Shown one piece after another: positions 12,536-24,502 of a stretch of 64,000 nt of DNA. The translations under genes were made by a program, and so were the position numbers. The stretch comes from Paramecium pentaurelia (taxonomy: Eukaryota > Ciliophora > Oligohymenophorea > Peniculida > Parameciidae): positions 441,764 through 505,763 of the forward strand of contig CAJJDO010000004.1 in NCBI GenBank assembly GCA_905183005.1. Direction: 5' to 3'. The notes beneath the pieces were generated by a model. That model made no database searches and was not told where the DNA came from. It saw only the letters and a list, made by a program, of their open reading frames with translations. The stretch's first letter is position 1. Every line of letters starts with the position of its first letter.

Positions 12536-12881
12536 TCAGATTCTATAAGTCAACCTCTATATAAAGTATAGTATGTTATTTTATAGGTACACAAATTGAA
12601 TTTAAATATATTCCTTTTAAATATTAGATTTTTAAAGGACTTATAGATATGAATTATGAAATTTTATATATTAATACTCTATTGATACATAACATAAGTC
12701 AAAATTTTTAATCTGAATTTCCAAAATCTTTGTGTATCGATCTTTAGAGTTCAATTATTCTAAGTGCTAAAGTTTTCTTGTAATTTAAAACTGTTATTGA
12801 GTTTTGCTCATAAGTATTTAATTCAATTATCCTTTTTTTACCGATTTGAGTCGCTAACATAGTTTATGCATCAAAATTCAT
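12536..12881 (-). CDS. Small uncharacterised protein, 106 residues
   Basis: A 25-nt intron (12767-12791, ending TAG) joins two frames that each read as polar protein sequence: MNFDAQTMLATQIGKKRI before it and HLEQLNSKDRYTKILEIQ after it. Spliced length is 321 nt, ending in TGA. Part of the second exon (YIKFHNSYLQVLQKSNIQ) suggests helices. No family is recognised. The gene may extend further downstream through another intron into the 12145-12535 interval. Plus-strand frames over the same bases are hydrophobic and look like antisense shadows. Confidence 0.5.
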
Positions 12882-13544
12882 TGGATTATTAAATAATTAT
12901 TTTCAATCAATTTTAGATATACACTTAATTAAGGCAAATACACAAACCCGAATATTATTATTTCAATTAAATTTCAATTATCATAAAATCATTTAGAATA
13001 ACAAATGAGTGATATTGAAGAATACTTTGAATTTTACATCTTCTAAATATAAATTATTAAATAAGAAAAAAATTTTAAATATCTTGATAAAATATTTAAT
13101 TCAGATATTTTAATTTTGCATGAGAATAATAATTATAAGATTCATAAATTAATTTTTTACTTCTTAGAATTAATATTATAATAATTTATTCAGCCTAAAT
13201 TTAGTATTATAATTTTAAAACTATATATATTATTTTGAAAAATATAAAAATAAATTCTCAAATTAACATGAATTGAAGTATATATTATATCTAATTTTGA
13301 AGATTTAATTGATTTTCTTTATAAAATAATAATAATAGTTTATTAAAATAGGTGAGATTATTATAATTATTTTGATAATAAAATTCAAACCTTAATTCAA
13401 TATAAAATAATAAGTTTATAAAATTTATATATTGTTAAATGATATATTTTTAAAGAATAAATGTAATGCTTAAAATTTTTTTAATTTTTTGTAGTTATAT
13501 TTAATTATTTTATTTAATTTTATTGAAATAAATTATATTTAACG
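12882..13544. other. AT-rich intergenic interval
   Basis: Long A/T runs without a convincing frame on either strand. It lies between divergently transcribed genes and presumably carries the promoter of the B-box gene at 13545. Confidence 0.4.
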
Positions 13545-14802
13545 ATGAATTCAACACTTAGGCCTGATTAGATTATTTATTTTGGAACTTCTAATACACC
13601 AAAAATTCCATGTCGATTTCATGAGGACTATTTTATTCAAAATTTTTGCAAGAAACAGTATTACAATTGAATAATACTTTTAGAGAATGCAGTTTACCAA
13701 TGTGTCCTGAATGTATAAAGATTCATTCAGAGGAACATGAGCAAGAAAGAGTAACAAGTGATATTGATCTATTCTCTAATTGCTTGACTGAATAATATAA
13801 TAAGTCATTAGAATATCTTAATCTTTGGGCAAATGATGTTTAAGAATCCAGTAATTTTTCAGAAGAGGTAGAAAAGGCATAAAAAGTAAGTTACATTCAT
13901 ATAATTTATAGTTTTAGCTCTAAAAGTTTTAAGAAGCTAAGTAGCAATTTTATAAGGCCATAGATGATTATTTTAGAATGCTTGAATCAACGATTATAAA
14001 TGAAACTTAAAAATCCACTTAGGATTTAATTAAATTGGTTAGATCCAGACATAGAATTGAATATTTGGAATGGAAAACCTTACATGAAAATTTACTTAAA
14101 CTTAATTCAGAAAAAGTAATTAAAACTTATTAAATATAGTGTTTACCTCCATTAATATAAATATATTCAGATCCAAGATAAACACCTTAAGCAATATATT
14201 AAAGAAATCATTAGGAACATATTGAATAATTGAATAAATTAAAGCTCAATATTAGATAAGTGATTGTTAATGATAATCTAAACTAAATTTTTGTATTATT
14301 AAAATAATACATAAATTTATCACCTGTTGTATAAGATTCCTAAATTTAATAAATATAAATAGCAAACACTGTTTAACCAATTATATAAACTCAACCAATT
14401 ATATAAACTTAACCAATTATATAAACTTAACCAATAGTGTAAACTTAACCTATTGTAAATTAAGCAATAAATAACAATAAATATTAATCAAGAGTTATAT
14501 AGCCTTTTAGTGCCATCAGAGAATACACACCTTTATAGCCTGTTTTGTATTAATAAACACCAATAGTTCCAATAGAACCTTTACAACTTTATCCTTAGCA
14601 GTTTTATCATCAAAATCCTGTTTTATAAGAACCTATGCCAATGCCAGTTATGCCAATTTAATAATCAACTCCCCCTTAGATCATAAGATCTCCAAAAAAA
14701 CTTGTACAACCAATTGTTGAAGCAGGGGTTTTAAATGGACAATTAAGAGAAACAATGGCACAAAGATATTATGATTAAATGTTAAAAAATGAAATAAAAT
14801 GA
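13545..14802 (+). CDS. B-box zinc-finger protein with Pro/Gln-rich tail
   Basis: Two 26-nt introns (13658-13683 and 13886-13911) are removed to give 401 residues. Residues ~24-60 form a B-box-like zinc site: CRFHEDYFIQNFCKK, then C-x5-MCPECIKIHSEEHEQE, so Cys and His ligands are spread as in TRIM/B-box proteins. The first intron interrupts the zinc site itself. A coiled coil follows (residues ~65-215), then a low-complexity tail with a tandem PIIQTQ repeat and Pro/Gln-rich segments. The B-box plus coiled-coil order is TRIM-like, but no RING precedes it, so E3 activity is not expected. A short conserved-looking C-terminus contains VVEAGVLNG-type hydrophobics. Function unknown. Confidence 0.82.
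14377..14459 (+). repeat. 18-bp tandem repeat coding for PIIQTQ
   Basis: About four and a half copies of an 18-bp unit beginning CCAATTATATAAACT lie inside the B-box gene; the last copies are degenerate (PIVQTQ, PIVNQ). Unit length is a multiple of three, so copy-number change would keep the frame. Confidence 0.85.
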
Positions 14803-15635
14803 TTTATAATATGAATTATTTTTATAATCAATATATAATATTCTTTTATTATCACAATTTATTGTATAATGATTTTAGACTCCCTAATATTTGTAAAAAG
14901 AGTGTTCAAAAAAATGGTTACTTTTTATAATCTTTAAATATATTATTATTATTTTAATAATCTATGATCTTGAAATCCGTTATGTCATTAGAGTTGTTTT
15001 ATTATTACATCTATAAAATCTTAGAATATTTTAAATTGATTGTTGGAGCAAGTTCAAATTTTAAATTTAATTAATAACATGCTAGTAAAAAAAGTCAATT
15101 TAATCTTAGGAAAATAAAAACAAAATTAAAAATCTTCAGAGGTTAATTTTGATTTAAAATTAGACGACAATATTCATAATAATATATTTTCACTATTAAT
15201 AGAAACCCTAAATTTTATTAAATATATGGCTTAATAAAATACACAAAAATTTATTTATATCAATTTCTTAGGGAAATAATAATAAAATAAAAATTGGAAA
15301 TTCATATAAATCATATTATATAAATGATAAATTAAATTCAATTTAGATTAATTCTTTAGAAACATAAAGAAGAATAAAATTTATTAATAAGATAATGAAA
15401 ATATCAAAAATTAATTACTTTGATCAATTTATACAAGTAAATCTTGATTTATATATTATAATCAATGAAATTAAATTTAATAATAGGGTTAAGTTAGATT
15501 AACTTTAAAATGAATATATAGTAGTAAAATAAATTATAAAATTGATTTGATAATTCAATACAAAAATATATATATCAATATTTATTTCATTGTAAGTTAG
15601 CTAAATAATAAAAATTTTAAATTATTTATATCACT
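14803..15635. other. AT-rich intergenic interval
   Basis: No convincing ORF or RNA gene on either strand, although open frames occur by chance because only TGA stops. It lies between two plus-strand genes and should hold the SPEF1 promoter and the 3' region of the B-box gene. Confidence 0.4.
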
Positions 15636-16273
15636 ATGAAAAGTAAGGACATGGATGCTCCTCCACTTAGTGAAGATGAATTAAATGAAATTTACAATTG
15701 GGTTGATACAGTACCATTATCAAGACCAAAAAAACATATAGGTAGAGATTTTGCAGATGGAGTTCTAATTGCAGAAATAATTTAACATTATCTTCCTTAA
15801 ATTATTGATATACATAATTATAGTATGGCTCATTCTGTTTAATAAAAATAATATAATTGGAATACTTTGAATACTAAAGTAATATAAATTATAATTTATA
15901 GGTATTTAGAAAAATGGGTTTCTAAATTACTTAGAAAGATATTGATGCAGTCATTTAAGTAATTCCCGAAGCAATAGAAAGAATCTTAAAAGTAATTTAA
16001 GTAAAATTAGATATGTTTTTGGATCACTAAGAATAAAATTAAGTGCAAAAATAAGAAAAGCCAAATGAAGTTTAAAAAAATTAGAATTAAGTTAACAACC
16101 AAAAACCAGTACACAATAATAAATAAAATGATAAAGATTTAATTATTTAAGATTAAAAGGAAACAATAGAAATACTTGAACTTAAAATATAGAAGCTAGA
16201 ATAATTAGTAAAATTAAAAGATAGTAAAATATAATAGTTAACTTAAAAGATATAATAAGCAGGAATAAAATGA
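15636..16273 (+). CDS. SPEF1: SPEF1/CLAMP-like calponin-homology protein
   Basis: One 23-nt intron (15879-15901) gives 204 residues. Residues ~14-115 match the SPEF1-type CH domain: YNWVDTVPLSRPKKHIGRDF, ADGVLIAEIIQHYLP, HNYSMAHSVQQKQYNWNTLN, then VFRKMGF. The phrase W-x-D-x-x-PLSRPK followed by RDFxDGVLxAEI is diagnostic. A Gln/Lys-rich coiled coil follows and would mediate dimerisation. SPEF1 binds and bundles microtubules and sits in the ciliary central apparatus and cortical arrays of other eukaryotes, so an axonemal or cortical role is expected. The gene converges on an unrecognised minus-strand gene, with only 16 bp between stops. Confidence 0.93.
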
Positions 16274-16289
16274 TATAGTTACTCATATA

Positions 16290-16982
16290 TCATTCACATA
16301 AATTTTAAAAATAATTATTCTCTGTGTCACTTTTACTACTATTTGTGTCACTTTTATCAAAATAATTTTTTTAATCATCTGAATATTACTAATTTCTTTT
16401 TATATTATTTTTTATTTCTTCCTCATCTAAAGTTATATCTTAATGTTGATTTTACATTTTCTAAAAAATTGACATTCTTTATTTTTTTATGGGTTCTTAT
16501 TATTCTAAATTTTTTATAATTAATGGAGAACTTTAAGGAGTTGTATTTGGTGTTCGTCTTTATTTAATTGAATTCATTTCTATACTGATTTTTTACAGCA
16601 TAGCATTACCTTTATCATCTTCCAAATTAGATTGATCAACTTTTGAAGTGGTATTGAATGACATGGTGCTGGATTTATTGGGTCTCCTCTTAGGTTTTTG
16701 ATAAAAATGCTCTTATTTTTCTAAGGGATCAGTTTTCATCTTGAGACCCATTTATTTGAGATATGTGACTATAATTTACTCTTTTTTTATCCATTCATTT
16801 TCAGGATGCTAATTACTTAATATTAACATTTCAAAAGAATCATCAGTGTGTTAATCTGAATTATATAGATTTTATCCATCTTTATAGTTTGTATTCTACT
16901 AATGAACATTTTATTCAGCTTTAATAGTGTTTTCTTCTTAATTAATTGTTGTTTCACATGACAAATATTAACCTATATTCAT
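16290..16982 (-). CDS. Uncharacterised polar protein, 230 residues
   Basis: An intronless frame from MNIGQYLSCETTINQEEN to TGA, with nine-tenths polar residues and no membrane segment. The middle contains a basic patch (KPKRRPNKSSTMSFNTTSK) and several Ser/Thr-Pro sites (RRTPNTTPQSSP) that look like phosphorylation targets; the end is acidic and Asn/Ser-rich (DKSDTNSSKSDTENNYF). No domain is recognised. It is packed tail to tail against SPEF1. Confidence 0.65.
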
Positions 16983-17325
16983 ACAAAGTAAAACTCTGAA
17001 TGATGAATGAATTTTTATATATTTATTAATATCATTAAATCTTACACAATCAATACTGAAAATTATTACATAAATGACATCTTTTATGAATGAAATACAA
17101 ATTTGACCTTTGTAAAAATATTATTAAATTCAAAATGCTAATATTTATAAATAAGAAGTCTCTCAATAATAATATATTTAAAATACTCCAAACTTAATCT
17201 ATTTACTTTATAATATTTGTAAAAAGAATGTAAATATTATTATTTTTAAATTACTTAAATTGAAATAATTTAAATTACAAAAATATGGTAATTTTCTAAG
17301 ATTTTAAAGAGGTTAAATAGAATAT
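16983..17325. other. Intergenic interval
   Basis: AT-rich, with nothing recognisable. It is the likely promoter of the 16290-16982 gene and the 3' region of the gene at 17326-17919, both on the minus strand. Confidence 0.4.
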
Positions 17326-17919
17326 TCAAAGATCATCTGATGGTTCAACTTCCCATCCTGTATCTCCGAATCTTTCTTATATTGCTATAAGGGACTGAAC
17401 TTTTATTTTTGCATTATTTGGACTTGGTTAATTAATAGAACTATTAATTGTATATTAAGTCTCTGCTCTGTGTTTTCTAACAAGTTTCCTTTATGGATAA
17501 ATCGACTTTTAAAAAGGGAAAATTAGAGTATCACATGAATCCTTTTAAGAAGGAATTGACTGTAAAATATGATGATTACCATAGTTAATATTATCTAATT
17601 GCTTTGAGTATTTTTAGAAAATAATTTTTGTTGACATTTAATTATTATCATCAGCAATTGAACTACATCTTGTTTTTATGGTATCTAAAAATTTGATTTT
17701 AGAAGTAGATAGTTTCTTATCTGACTCTAATTAATTTTTAGCAAAGATTAAACTTCGTTTCTTCATTTTAATACGATCTGATTCTTCAGGCAACTGATAT
17801 TTCATTTTGAGTAATGCCATTCTAGTTGATTTTTTAAGCAGCTCTAAATTGATAGCACAATTAAATCTAAATCCTATTGTCTTCTGATTTGGAGAAACCT
17901 TATTGCTTTTCTAATTCAT
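17326..17919 (-). CDS. Uncharacterised basic protein, 197 residues
   Basis: An intronless frame starting MNQKSNKVSPNQKTIGFRF and ending QERFGDTGWEVEPSDDL before TGA. It is Lys/Ser/Gln-rich with dispersed hydrophobics, and no domain or membrane segment is visible. The acidic C-terminus with a Trp (GWEVEPSDDL) may be a short binding motif. It is followed on the same strand by the coiled-coil gene (18003-19631), whose stop is 83 bp upstream of this start. Confidence 0.62.
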
Positions 17920-18002
17920 TGTTGAATAATATTTATTTTTATATTATTACTATTAAAATAAACAAAAACACCATATTTTTGAATCAGTTTCTTATAAATC
18001 TA

Positions 18003-19631
18003 TCATTTCATTGATACATTAACTTTTCTAAATTTTGTTTTTACAACTTATTCTTAAGCTATATTTTTCAATAAAGATTTATTATGTAATAATTCCATAT
18101 TTGTCATTTTTTCATGAGCACTTTTATTTCTACTTTCTTCAATTTATTTCTTAATATCTTCTTAGTTTTATTTATAATTATTTTTGATATACTAAAATAA
18201 ATTACAATTATATACAAGTTATTTTTCTTTTTCTTTTTATGAATAATTCATATGTTCTAATTATTATGAAAGTAATAATAATTTTTATTCTTCATCTTCT
18301 GATAATTTTTTTTATTATTTCTATTAAATTTACAATTACAATTATTATTTGACTAATTCCATTTTTTCTTTTTCTTTTAATTTTTTATATTACTATTATT
18401 ATTTATCATATTCTTCTTGTTTTTTTAATTATTCTAACATTTATTTTCCTTCATTTTCTTCATTTTCCTTTTATTTAGATAAAACCTAATGGCTATAATT
18501 ACTCATAAATTATTTAATTTTTTCATCCCTATTCTTCTTTTATTATTCTCTTCTTTCATCATCTTATATCATTTTCTATAATTATTATTATTACAATTTA
18601 GTATCAATTTCTTTTTAGAGTTTAAGTTCCTCTTATGCCTTTAAATTATTATATATATATATTACTTTATGACGTAATTATTCATTTTCTTTCAAAATCT
18701 ATTAAAATTTATCTTTTTATTCCTATCTTTTTTTATTTAATTCTTAAGACTCTCTACTTATTTCATTTTTTAACTATTAGAGCATTTCATCATCTTATAA
18801 TTTTGATTACTTTTAACTTTCTCTTCTAATCTAATAAATTATATAAATTACTTTTTATTTTTTTCTTAATAAACTTATTCATCTCTTAATTTCCTTTCTT
18901 CTAATTATTTAATTTTTATCTATTCCTTTTTCTATTTTTCATATTATTCAAATTCCTATTTCCTTTATTAATTTAATTAATTAAATTTAGCTTCTTTCAA
19001 TGCCTCTTCTTTTTTAATCTATTCCTTTTCTTTTAATTATTTATCTAAATCATCTCTTAATTTTTGTCTCAATTATTGTTCCCTCTTTTTTTTCTCATCT
19101 TATTCTTTTTAATATAAAGCTGTATCATGTTTAATAATAGCAGCCCATTCATCTTATTCATCATCATCCAATTAATAAACAGATTTTTATTTATTCTCAG
19201 ATGTCAATGAGTCTAATCTTGGAATTTCTATAGGATGATTATCTGTTTTATGATTTTATTACTCTTATCCTATAGTAATAGTTTTAGTAATTTATTTATT
19301 TTCATTATTTTAGTTATCTTCCTTATTTTGTAACTATTGAGTATTAGATTGTTATTTTAAGGATTTTATTATTGACTCTTTTTCCTATTGAGATTTCTTG
19401 ATTGCTTCTTATATTTCTGCTTTTAATGCTCTTACACAACTTTCATTAAATGATGTTTATTTAGAATTATAATGTTGTACATAACATTTAATTAGCTTAT
19501 TATAATTTATTAAATACTTCGCTATCTATTGGTTTAGTACAGAATTCTTTTATTAATTTATTCAGAATGAAATCTGATATATTAAAAGATTACTTGAGTT
19601 TGTCTTATTTTTTTATTTATTTTGGATACAT
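18003..19631 (-). CDS. Long coiled-coil protein
   Basis: The gene begins MYPKQIKKQDKLKQSFNI; a 22-nt intron at 19496-19517 (3' end AAG) joins it to the frame SFNESCVRALKAEIQEA. From about residue 140 onward there is a very long Lys/Glu/Gln coiled coil that opens with DEWAAIIKHDTALYQKEQDE and ends FRKVNVSMK before TGA. Near 18780-18880 the frame must shift once; candidate introns include a 21-nt GTA...TAG stretch followed by a 17-nt GT...AAG stretch, or one of 44 nt, and I cannot decide. The total is about 530 residues. Such proteins build basal-body, cortical or axonemal structures. The exact family is not recognised. Confidence 0.65.
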
Positions 19632-19701
19632 GAATATAAATAATTTAATATATTGAAAGAATATATTTAATAAAAAGTATGAAATTTACAAATACAAAAA
19701 A

Positions 19702-21646
19702 TCATTGTAAATTTATCAAATTTTCAATAAGATTTTCAAAATTTTTTGATACATTTTCAAGAATTTTAATTTAATCTGCAGCATAATGTCTTTTTTCATT
19801 CTCAACATTTTTGTGTGTAATCTTCATTTAAATTAAATTACTACCAAAATTTTATTCTTCATTTATGTTTTAGTATGATATTTGTAATCCATTAATTTCT
19901 TTAATTTTGCTTAGATATCTACATATATCTTCTTTTTCAATCTAATATCAATTTATTGATCTAAAGGTAATTTATATATTTGAGGATTCTCAATAGGATT
20001 TTCATCATTTTAACTTTTTATTACACCAAGATCTGATAAAATGAAAGGATTTGTTTTATATTTTATATCATGAAAAATATCTTAAGGATGTATTTTTTTA
20101 TTTCTTATAAAATCAAAACATTTACTTTCTGATTTAACTATTAATTTATTTATAATTAATTTATACATGAATGTTTTGGAGTATAAACTTCTACTTCAAA
20201 TTCTTAAGTTGATAAAATCTCTTATTAAATTCTTAGACCATCAATTTACATTGTAGAGAACAATTTAATATGAGGATTTGTTTCAAAAATGGAACTTCTT
20301 CTTGTTGATGAAACCTTTGATTCATTAAAGATTCTAGGATTGATCATTGTAAGAGATTCATTCTGTATTTCTTATTATGATATTGACAATATATCTTAAG
20401 GAAGAGGTAAATTTAATCTATTTAAGAGAGGAGTATTTATGGTTTCAGCATAATTTCTATTGAAATTTTTATTTAAGAAGACTTTAAGTGTATCTGAACT
20501 CATTTAACGTAATGGAGAACTCTCTACTTCATAGTCATATGTAATAGCTCTTTCATGATAATATTTAGTCTTTAATAAATAAATGATATACTTTTTCAAT
20601 GTCTCCTAGATAATAATAACAAACACCTAATTTTGAGTATACTTCATTTTCATAATCTAAATCATTATTTAACCATGAATATTGTAAACATTTTTTAAAG
20701 AATTTAATTCCAATCTCATATTATTACATTTTAATTGAACAATTTCCAAGTCCAATCAAAGATTTCATTTTATATTTATCCATTGTTTATTTTGCATAAT
20801 TAGCCATAATTCTAGTTTAATTATGATAAAAGATGGCCCAATCAAGTTATGATGTTAATTCAAGCATAGAAGCAGCAAAACTAAGAGTTTCAATTAATGC
20901 TATTGGAGATAAGGTTCCTATAGAAAATGTTAAAATTTATTATGAAAAATCAATTAACTAATTGAAATGCAATTATTACTTAATTTTCAGCTTTGGATTT
21001 GACTAAATCAATCAAATGTTTTTATTACTTATAAAGGTAAAGTAAATAATTCTTTAATCCAATATTAGATATATTCAATATTTTAAAATAGATAACTTGT
21101 TATTTAACTTAAGGATCAAATTTCATTCTTCTTTTCACTTCATTAGAATCAATATTTTCTTATGTAACAATTAATTATTTCTATTGAGATCTACTTGCTT
21201 ATTGAAATAGTCTATTTTTCGGTACTGGAATAGCAGTTCTATTAGTTTCTTAAGGGGATGATTCTTATTTATTGTCTAAACTGAATTAAGAGTCTACTCT
21301 TCTTATAAGATTATTTCTGCTTGAATGAAAAGTTGATCTCATTTTAATTTGACCTCTAAATGCAGAGTTAGAACCTGAATCATATTCTGCTTCATTCATT
21401 CTATGTGTAGAATATCCAGTTCGTTGAGTTGTGTTGTAAGTTGTTCCACTTTATAATCTTGATTGTTGTGATAACGACTATTATGAAGTTTGTGATTGTT
21501 TTATAAGCACATTCTTTAATCTATCCAAAATTATTCACTTATTCATACTTTTAAGAGTCTACTAATTTGAATTAGACTGCACTTCTGAGTCGTTTTTCTT
21601 AACTATCATTAGTTTTTAATTTAAGAGCAGATGAAATTGGCCTCAT
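19702..21646 (-). CDS. TPR protein, 606 residues, five tiny introns
   Basis: Removal of introns of 28, 22, 22, 29 and 23 nt (the third and fifth end AAG) gives a 1821-nt frame to TGA. The first ~140 residues are Ser/Gln-rich and disordered. A helical region from ~200 to ~330 contains TPR-like units: LIGLGNCSIKMQQYEIGIKF and VYSKLGVCYYYLGDIEKTKYY, with the alternating small and aromatic residues of a TPR consensus. The C-terminal half is polar and ends in a predicted helix (KILENVSKNFENLIENLINL). It is likely a scaffold. The first exon starts MRPISSALKLKTND and its intron lies 100 nt in. Confidence 0.75.
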
Positions 21647-21698
21647 CCTTTTTATTAAATTATATTAATAAATTAGTTATATATTAATAATAACAAAT

Positions 21699-22250
21699 AT
21701 GATTTCAAAGTACAATTTATCAAATGATCCTAAATAATAAATACTTTCCTCTTTAAGAGAACATGAATTATAATGATACATACATTAATGATTCGAAATG
21801 ATATTTATTTTTTAATTAAATCATTAAGGGATAATTTTTACTTAAGAATTAGTAAGATCCTTTTAAGAAATAATTCAAAAAAAATCTTAAGGGTATAAAA
21901 GGAAATAAAACTTTAAAGAAAATATTAAAAATTTAAACAAAAAATAATAATTGGAAAAGAATAATACAAAGATTTATATATTCAGACTAATTAGATGCAG
22001 AAGATAAATCAAAGAAATTTTATTAAATTTTAATTGATATCCTTATCAAATTAGAGTAAGATAAATAAAAAGTATTGAAAATAATTATAGATATTAAATT
22101 ACCAAATTAAAATATAAGGAAGATGGAAGAATTATTGAATCATTTTTATTATTAATTAAAATATTAATTATTGATTACTTATATATTTTTATTGATTTAT
22201 AATAAGTATTAAATTAATTATAAATTCTTAAGCTTTTAGAAAAATTTCAA
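21699..22250 (+). pseudogene. Frame-broken coding remnant (uncertain)
   Basis: A first frame from the ATG at 21699 reads MISKYNLSNDPKQQILSSLREHE, then TGA. A second frame, interrupted by TGA at 21799-21801, continues as protein-like sequence (NQQDPFKKQFKKNLKGIK; NWKRIIQRFIYSDQLDAEDK; FYQILIDILIKLEQDKQK) up to about 22075. No GT-AG intron of suitable length joins them. The 3' part runs antisense into the RING gene. This looks like a decayed gene or one with an unrecognised insertion; it could also be an intact gene whose splicing I cannot solve. Confidence 0.3.
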
Positions 22251-23783
22251 TCAATATTAAATCATTTAAGAGTTTGTTTGCATTTATTGTTATAATTCAA
22301 TTTACCAATTTGAATTTTTGTTTTACAAATCGCTTTTTTTTAATTATTAATTTAGTTCTTTGTTTTTTATTTCCTATGCAAATTTTGATAATGATTATTC
22401 ATTTAAATCTTATCTACAAATGGGACAGAATTCTTTCTATTTATCTACCACCCATGTTTGCAAACATTTATAATGAAATATATGATAACAGGGTGTCATT
22501 AAACATATTGAATCTTTCTAATAATCTTCTGTGCAAATAACGCAAGATTCAGATGAACTAGATTTAAGATTTTTTTCTGAATTGGGATAATGTTAATATA
22601 AATCTTTCCATTTTGTTTTTTTCAAATACTCATTAAATTATTATAAGGTAATTCCCTATTTTTTATTTTCGTCATCTAACCCAATTTAATTTGGCCTTAC
22701 TCCTCTACATTTTTTGATTATACAAACTATAATCACTATCAGTATAATGACACCTAGTGGTAAAAATAAGTAAATAAGTATTTAATTAGTTTACTGTTCT
22801 GAATCTTCAGATGGAAGACTGATATTAATATTAAACTAACATGTACCTGGAACAACAATTGTTAATAATAGGCGATCAAATCTAGATAATAATAAAGTAG
22901 TACCTAAATAAATCTGGATTATTATTCAATTTAGAAACATCTATAATCTCTGATTAATATATAGATTAAGGATTAGAATAAAATGAAAAAGACTAATTAT
23001 TAAATTATGAAGTAGCTACTCCATAAATATAGTTTTCAAACATTATATATACAAAGATTTAAGAATGTTCTGATAGGAACATATTTGAAATTTCTAAATC
23101 TAGCTAAATTTTTTCTAACTAAGTCTTTTATTAAAAATAGAAATATTTTGTTCCACTTATAAACATATTTTCAATTTAATTATCCATAATTATGGGAATT
23201 CCTGTTTTGGAACAATCCAAATCAATCATATCATCTTTGCATGCACATATACCAAAATTGCAAAAACCTAAAGTATTTGATGTACAATTATTAGGACATG
23301 GAATATTAGTATTCTTACTTATTTTTAAGATATATTTATATGTTATCTCTTCATCTCTTTTTTAAATATTAATGTAAAATCTGTCACCTTAATTATATGA
23401 ATATGCTGGTATAAGTATATTTTGATAACTCTTATGAAGATAATCACCATTTAAATCAGCATATGTTGCTAATATTGTGTTATTTTCATATTTTGAAGTT
23501 TGCCTGCTTTAAGTTATTGTAAAGGACAAATTCACATGACCATCTTTAGGAGTTTCAAATATTAATCTTTTATATGACATTATAATTACTCTATAAAAAG
23601 ATATCTATTAGTGTCAGCTGATTCAATTGAAAAGAACATAATTCCATTTTCTATTTCTTGTATTATATAATATTCAAATTCCTTCAAATGATATATTTAT
23701 CCTTTCTTCGTGTATTCATTATTAATGTTTAATTTGATCATTCCTAGAGTAGTTATAAGAAAGTAAAATAAAAAGTGAATCAT
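22251..23783 (-). CDS. Single-span membrane RING-H2 protein with EGF-like segment
   Basis: Two introns (23 and 22 nt) are removed, giving 495 residues. An N-terminal signal peptide (MIHFLFYFLITTLGMI) is followed by a ~320-residue extracellular or lumenal region containing a Cys-rich EGF-like patch (CPNNCTSNTLGFCNFGICAC). A transmembrane helix (ILIYLFLPLGVIILIVIIVC) is followed by a cytosolic basic stop (IKKCRG). The C-terminal RING-H2 finger reads CVICTEDYQKDSICLMTPC, YHIFHYKCLQTW and FCPICRQDL, with C3H2C3 ligands complete. The layout matches membrane-anchored E3 ubiquitin ligases that act on endomembrane or surface cargo. The substrate is unknown. Confidence 0.88.
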
Positions 23784-24502
23784 TTTCTCCTTTATAAAAT
23801 ATTATGTTTTATCAAAATTAGAATAATTACCATTTAGATATAATTGATTAATATAAAATTCTATTTAATTTCAAAACTCAGGCTCAAGTTAATCATCTTC
23901 CATTCTAAAAATAGTTTAATTTAAATCAATATAAAGGTATTTAATATAATTTATGAATTTTTTTATTGTTTGAAAAAATTTGATTATTTCATTTTTATTT
24001 TTAAATTCTGATTAATAATATTTTAATTATTATAGAAGTTTGATCTACTTATTCAAACTATATATATTCAGCTAATTCACAATATTATTACTCAACTTTA
24101 TAATACTACAACATATATAATAGCATATAGAAAGTAGAGAATACTAGATTTAAGTGAATTTTAGTTCAAATTTAAACTAAATTTTAATAGTAAAAGATTA
24201 AAATAAATATAATTAAAATTATAGTATCAATGAAAAGACATATAATGAATATAATAATTGGATAAAAAAATATCAATTTAAGCAGATGAATATTGAGTTA
24301 ACATGTAATTTATCTTGTCTTAATTATCTATTAGGCAATAAAATGATTAAGAATTTAAAAAGTATTGCATTAATATTAATTAATATTTTTGAATAATACT
24401 TAAATTTCAGTTCACAAAATTACACCTAAGTTTTAGTTAAAAAAATTTCTATTGTATTTAACATGAGAAATAACAAGGAAATATTAATTTATTTGTTTGT
24501 TA
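23784..24502. other. AT-rich intergenic interval
   Basis: It separates divergently transcribed RING and Piwi genes. No convincing ORF, repeat or RNA gene is visible. It should contain both promoters. Confidence 0.4.

Noticed and set aside
12389..12571. Plus-strand hydrophobic ORF
   Set aside because: Composition is that of an antisense shadow; the minus strand gives polar protein-like frames here.
22274..22540. Plus-strand ORF of 88 codons
   Set aside because: It is antisense to the RING-H2 finger on the minus strand, which has full zinc-ligand spacing.
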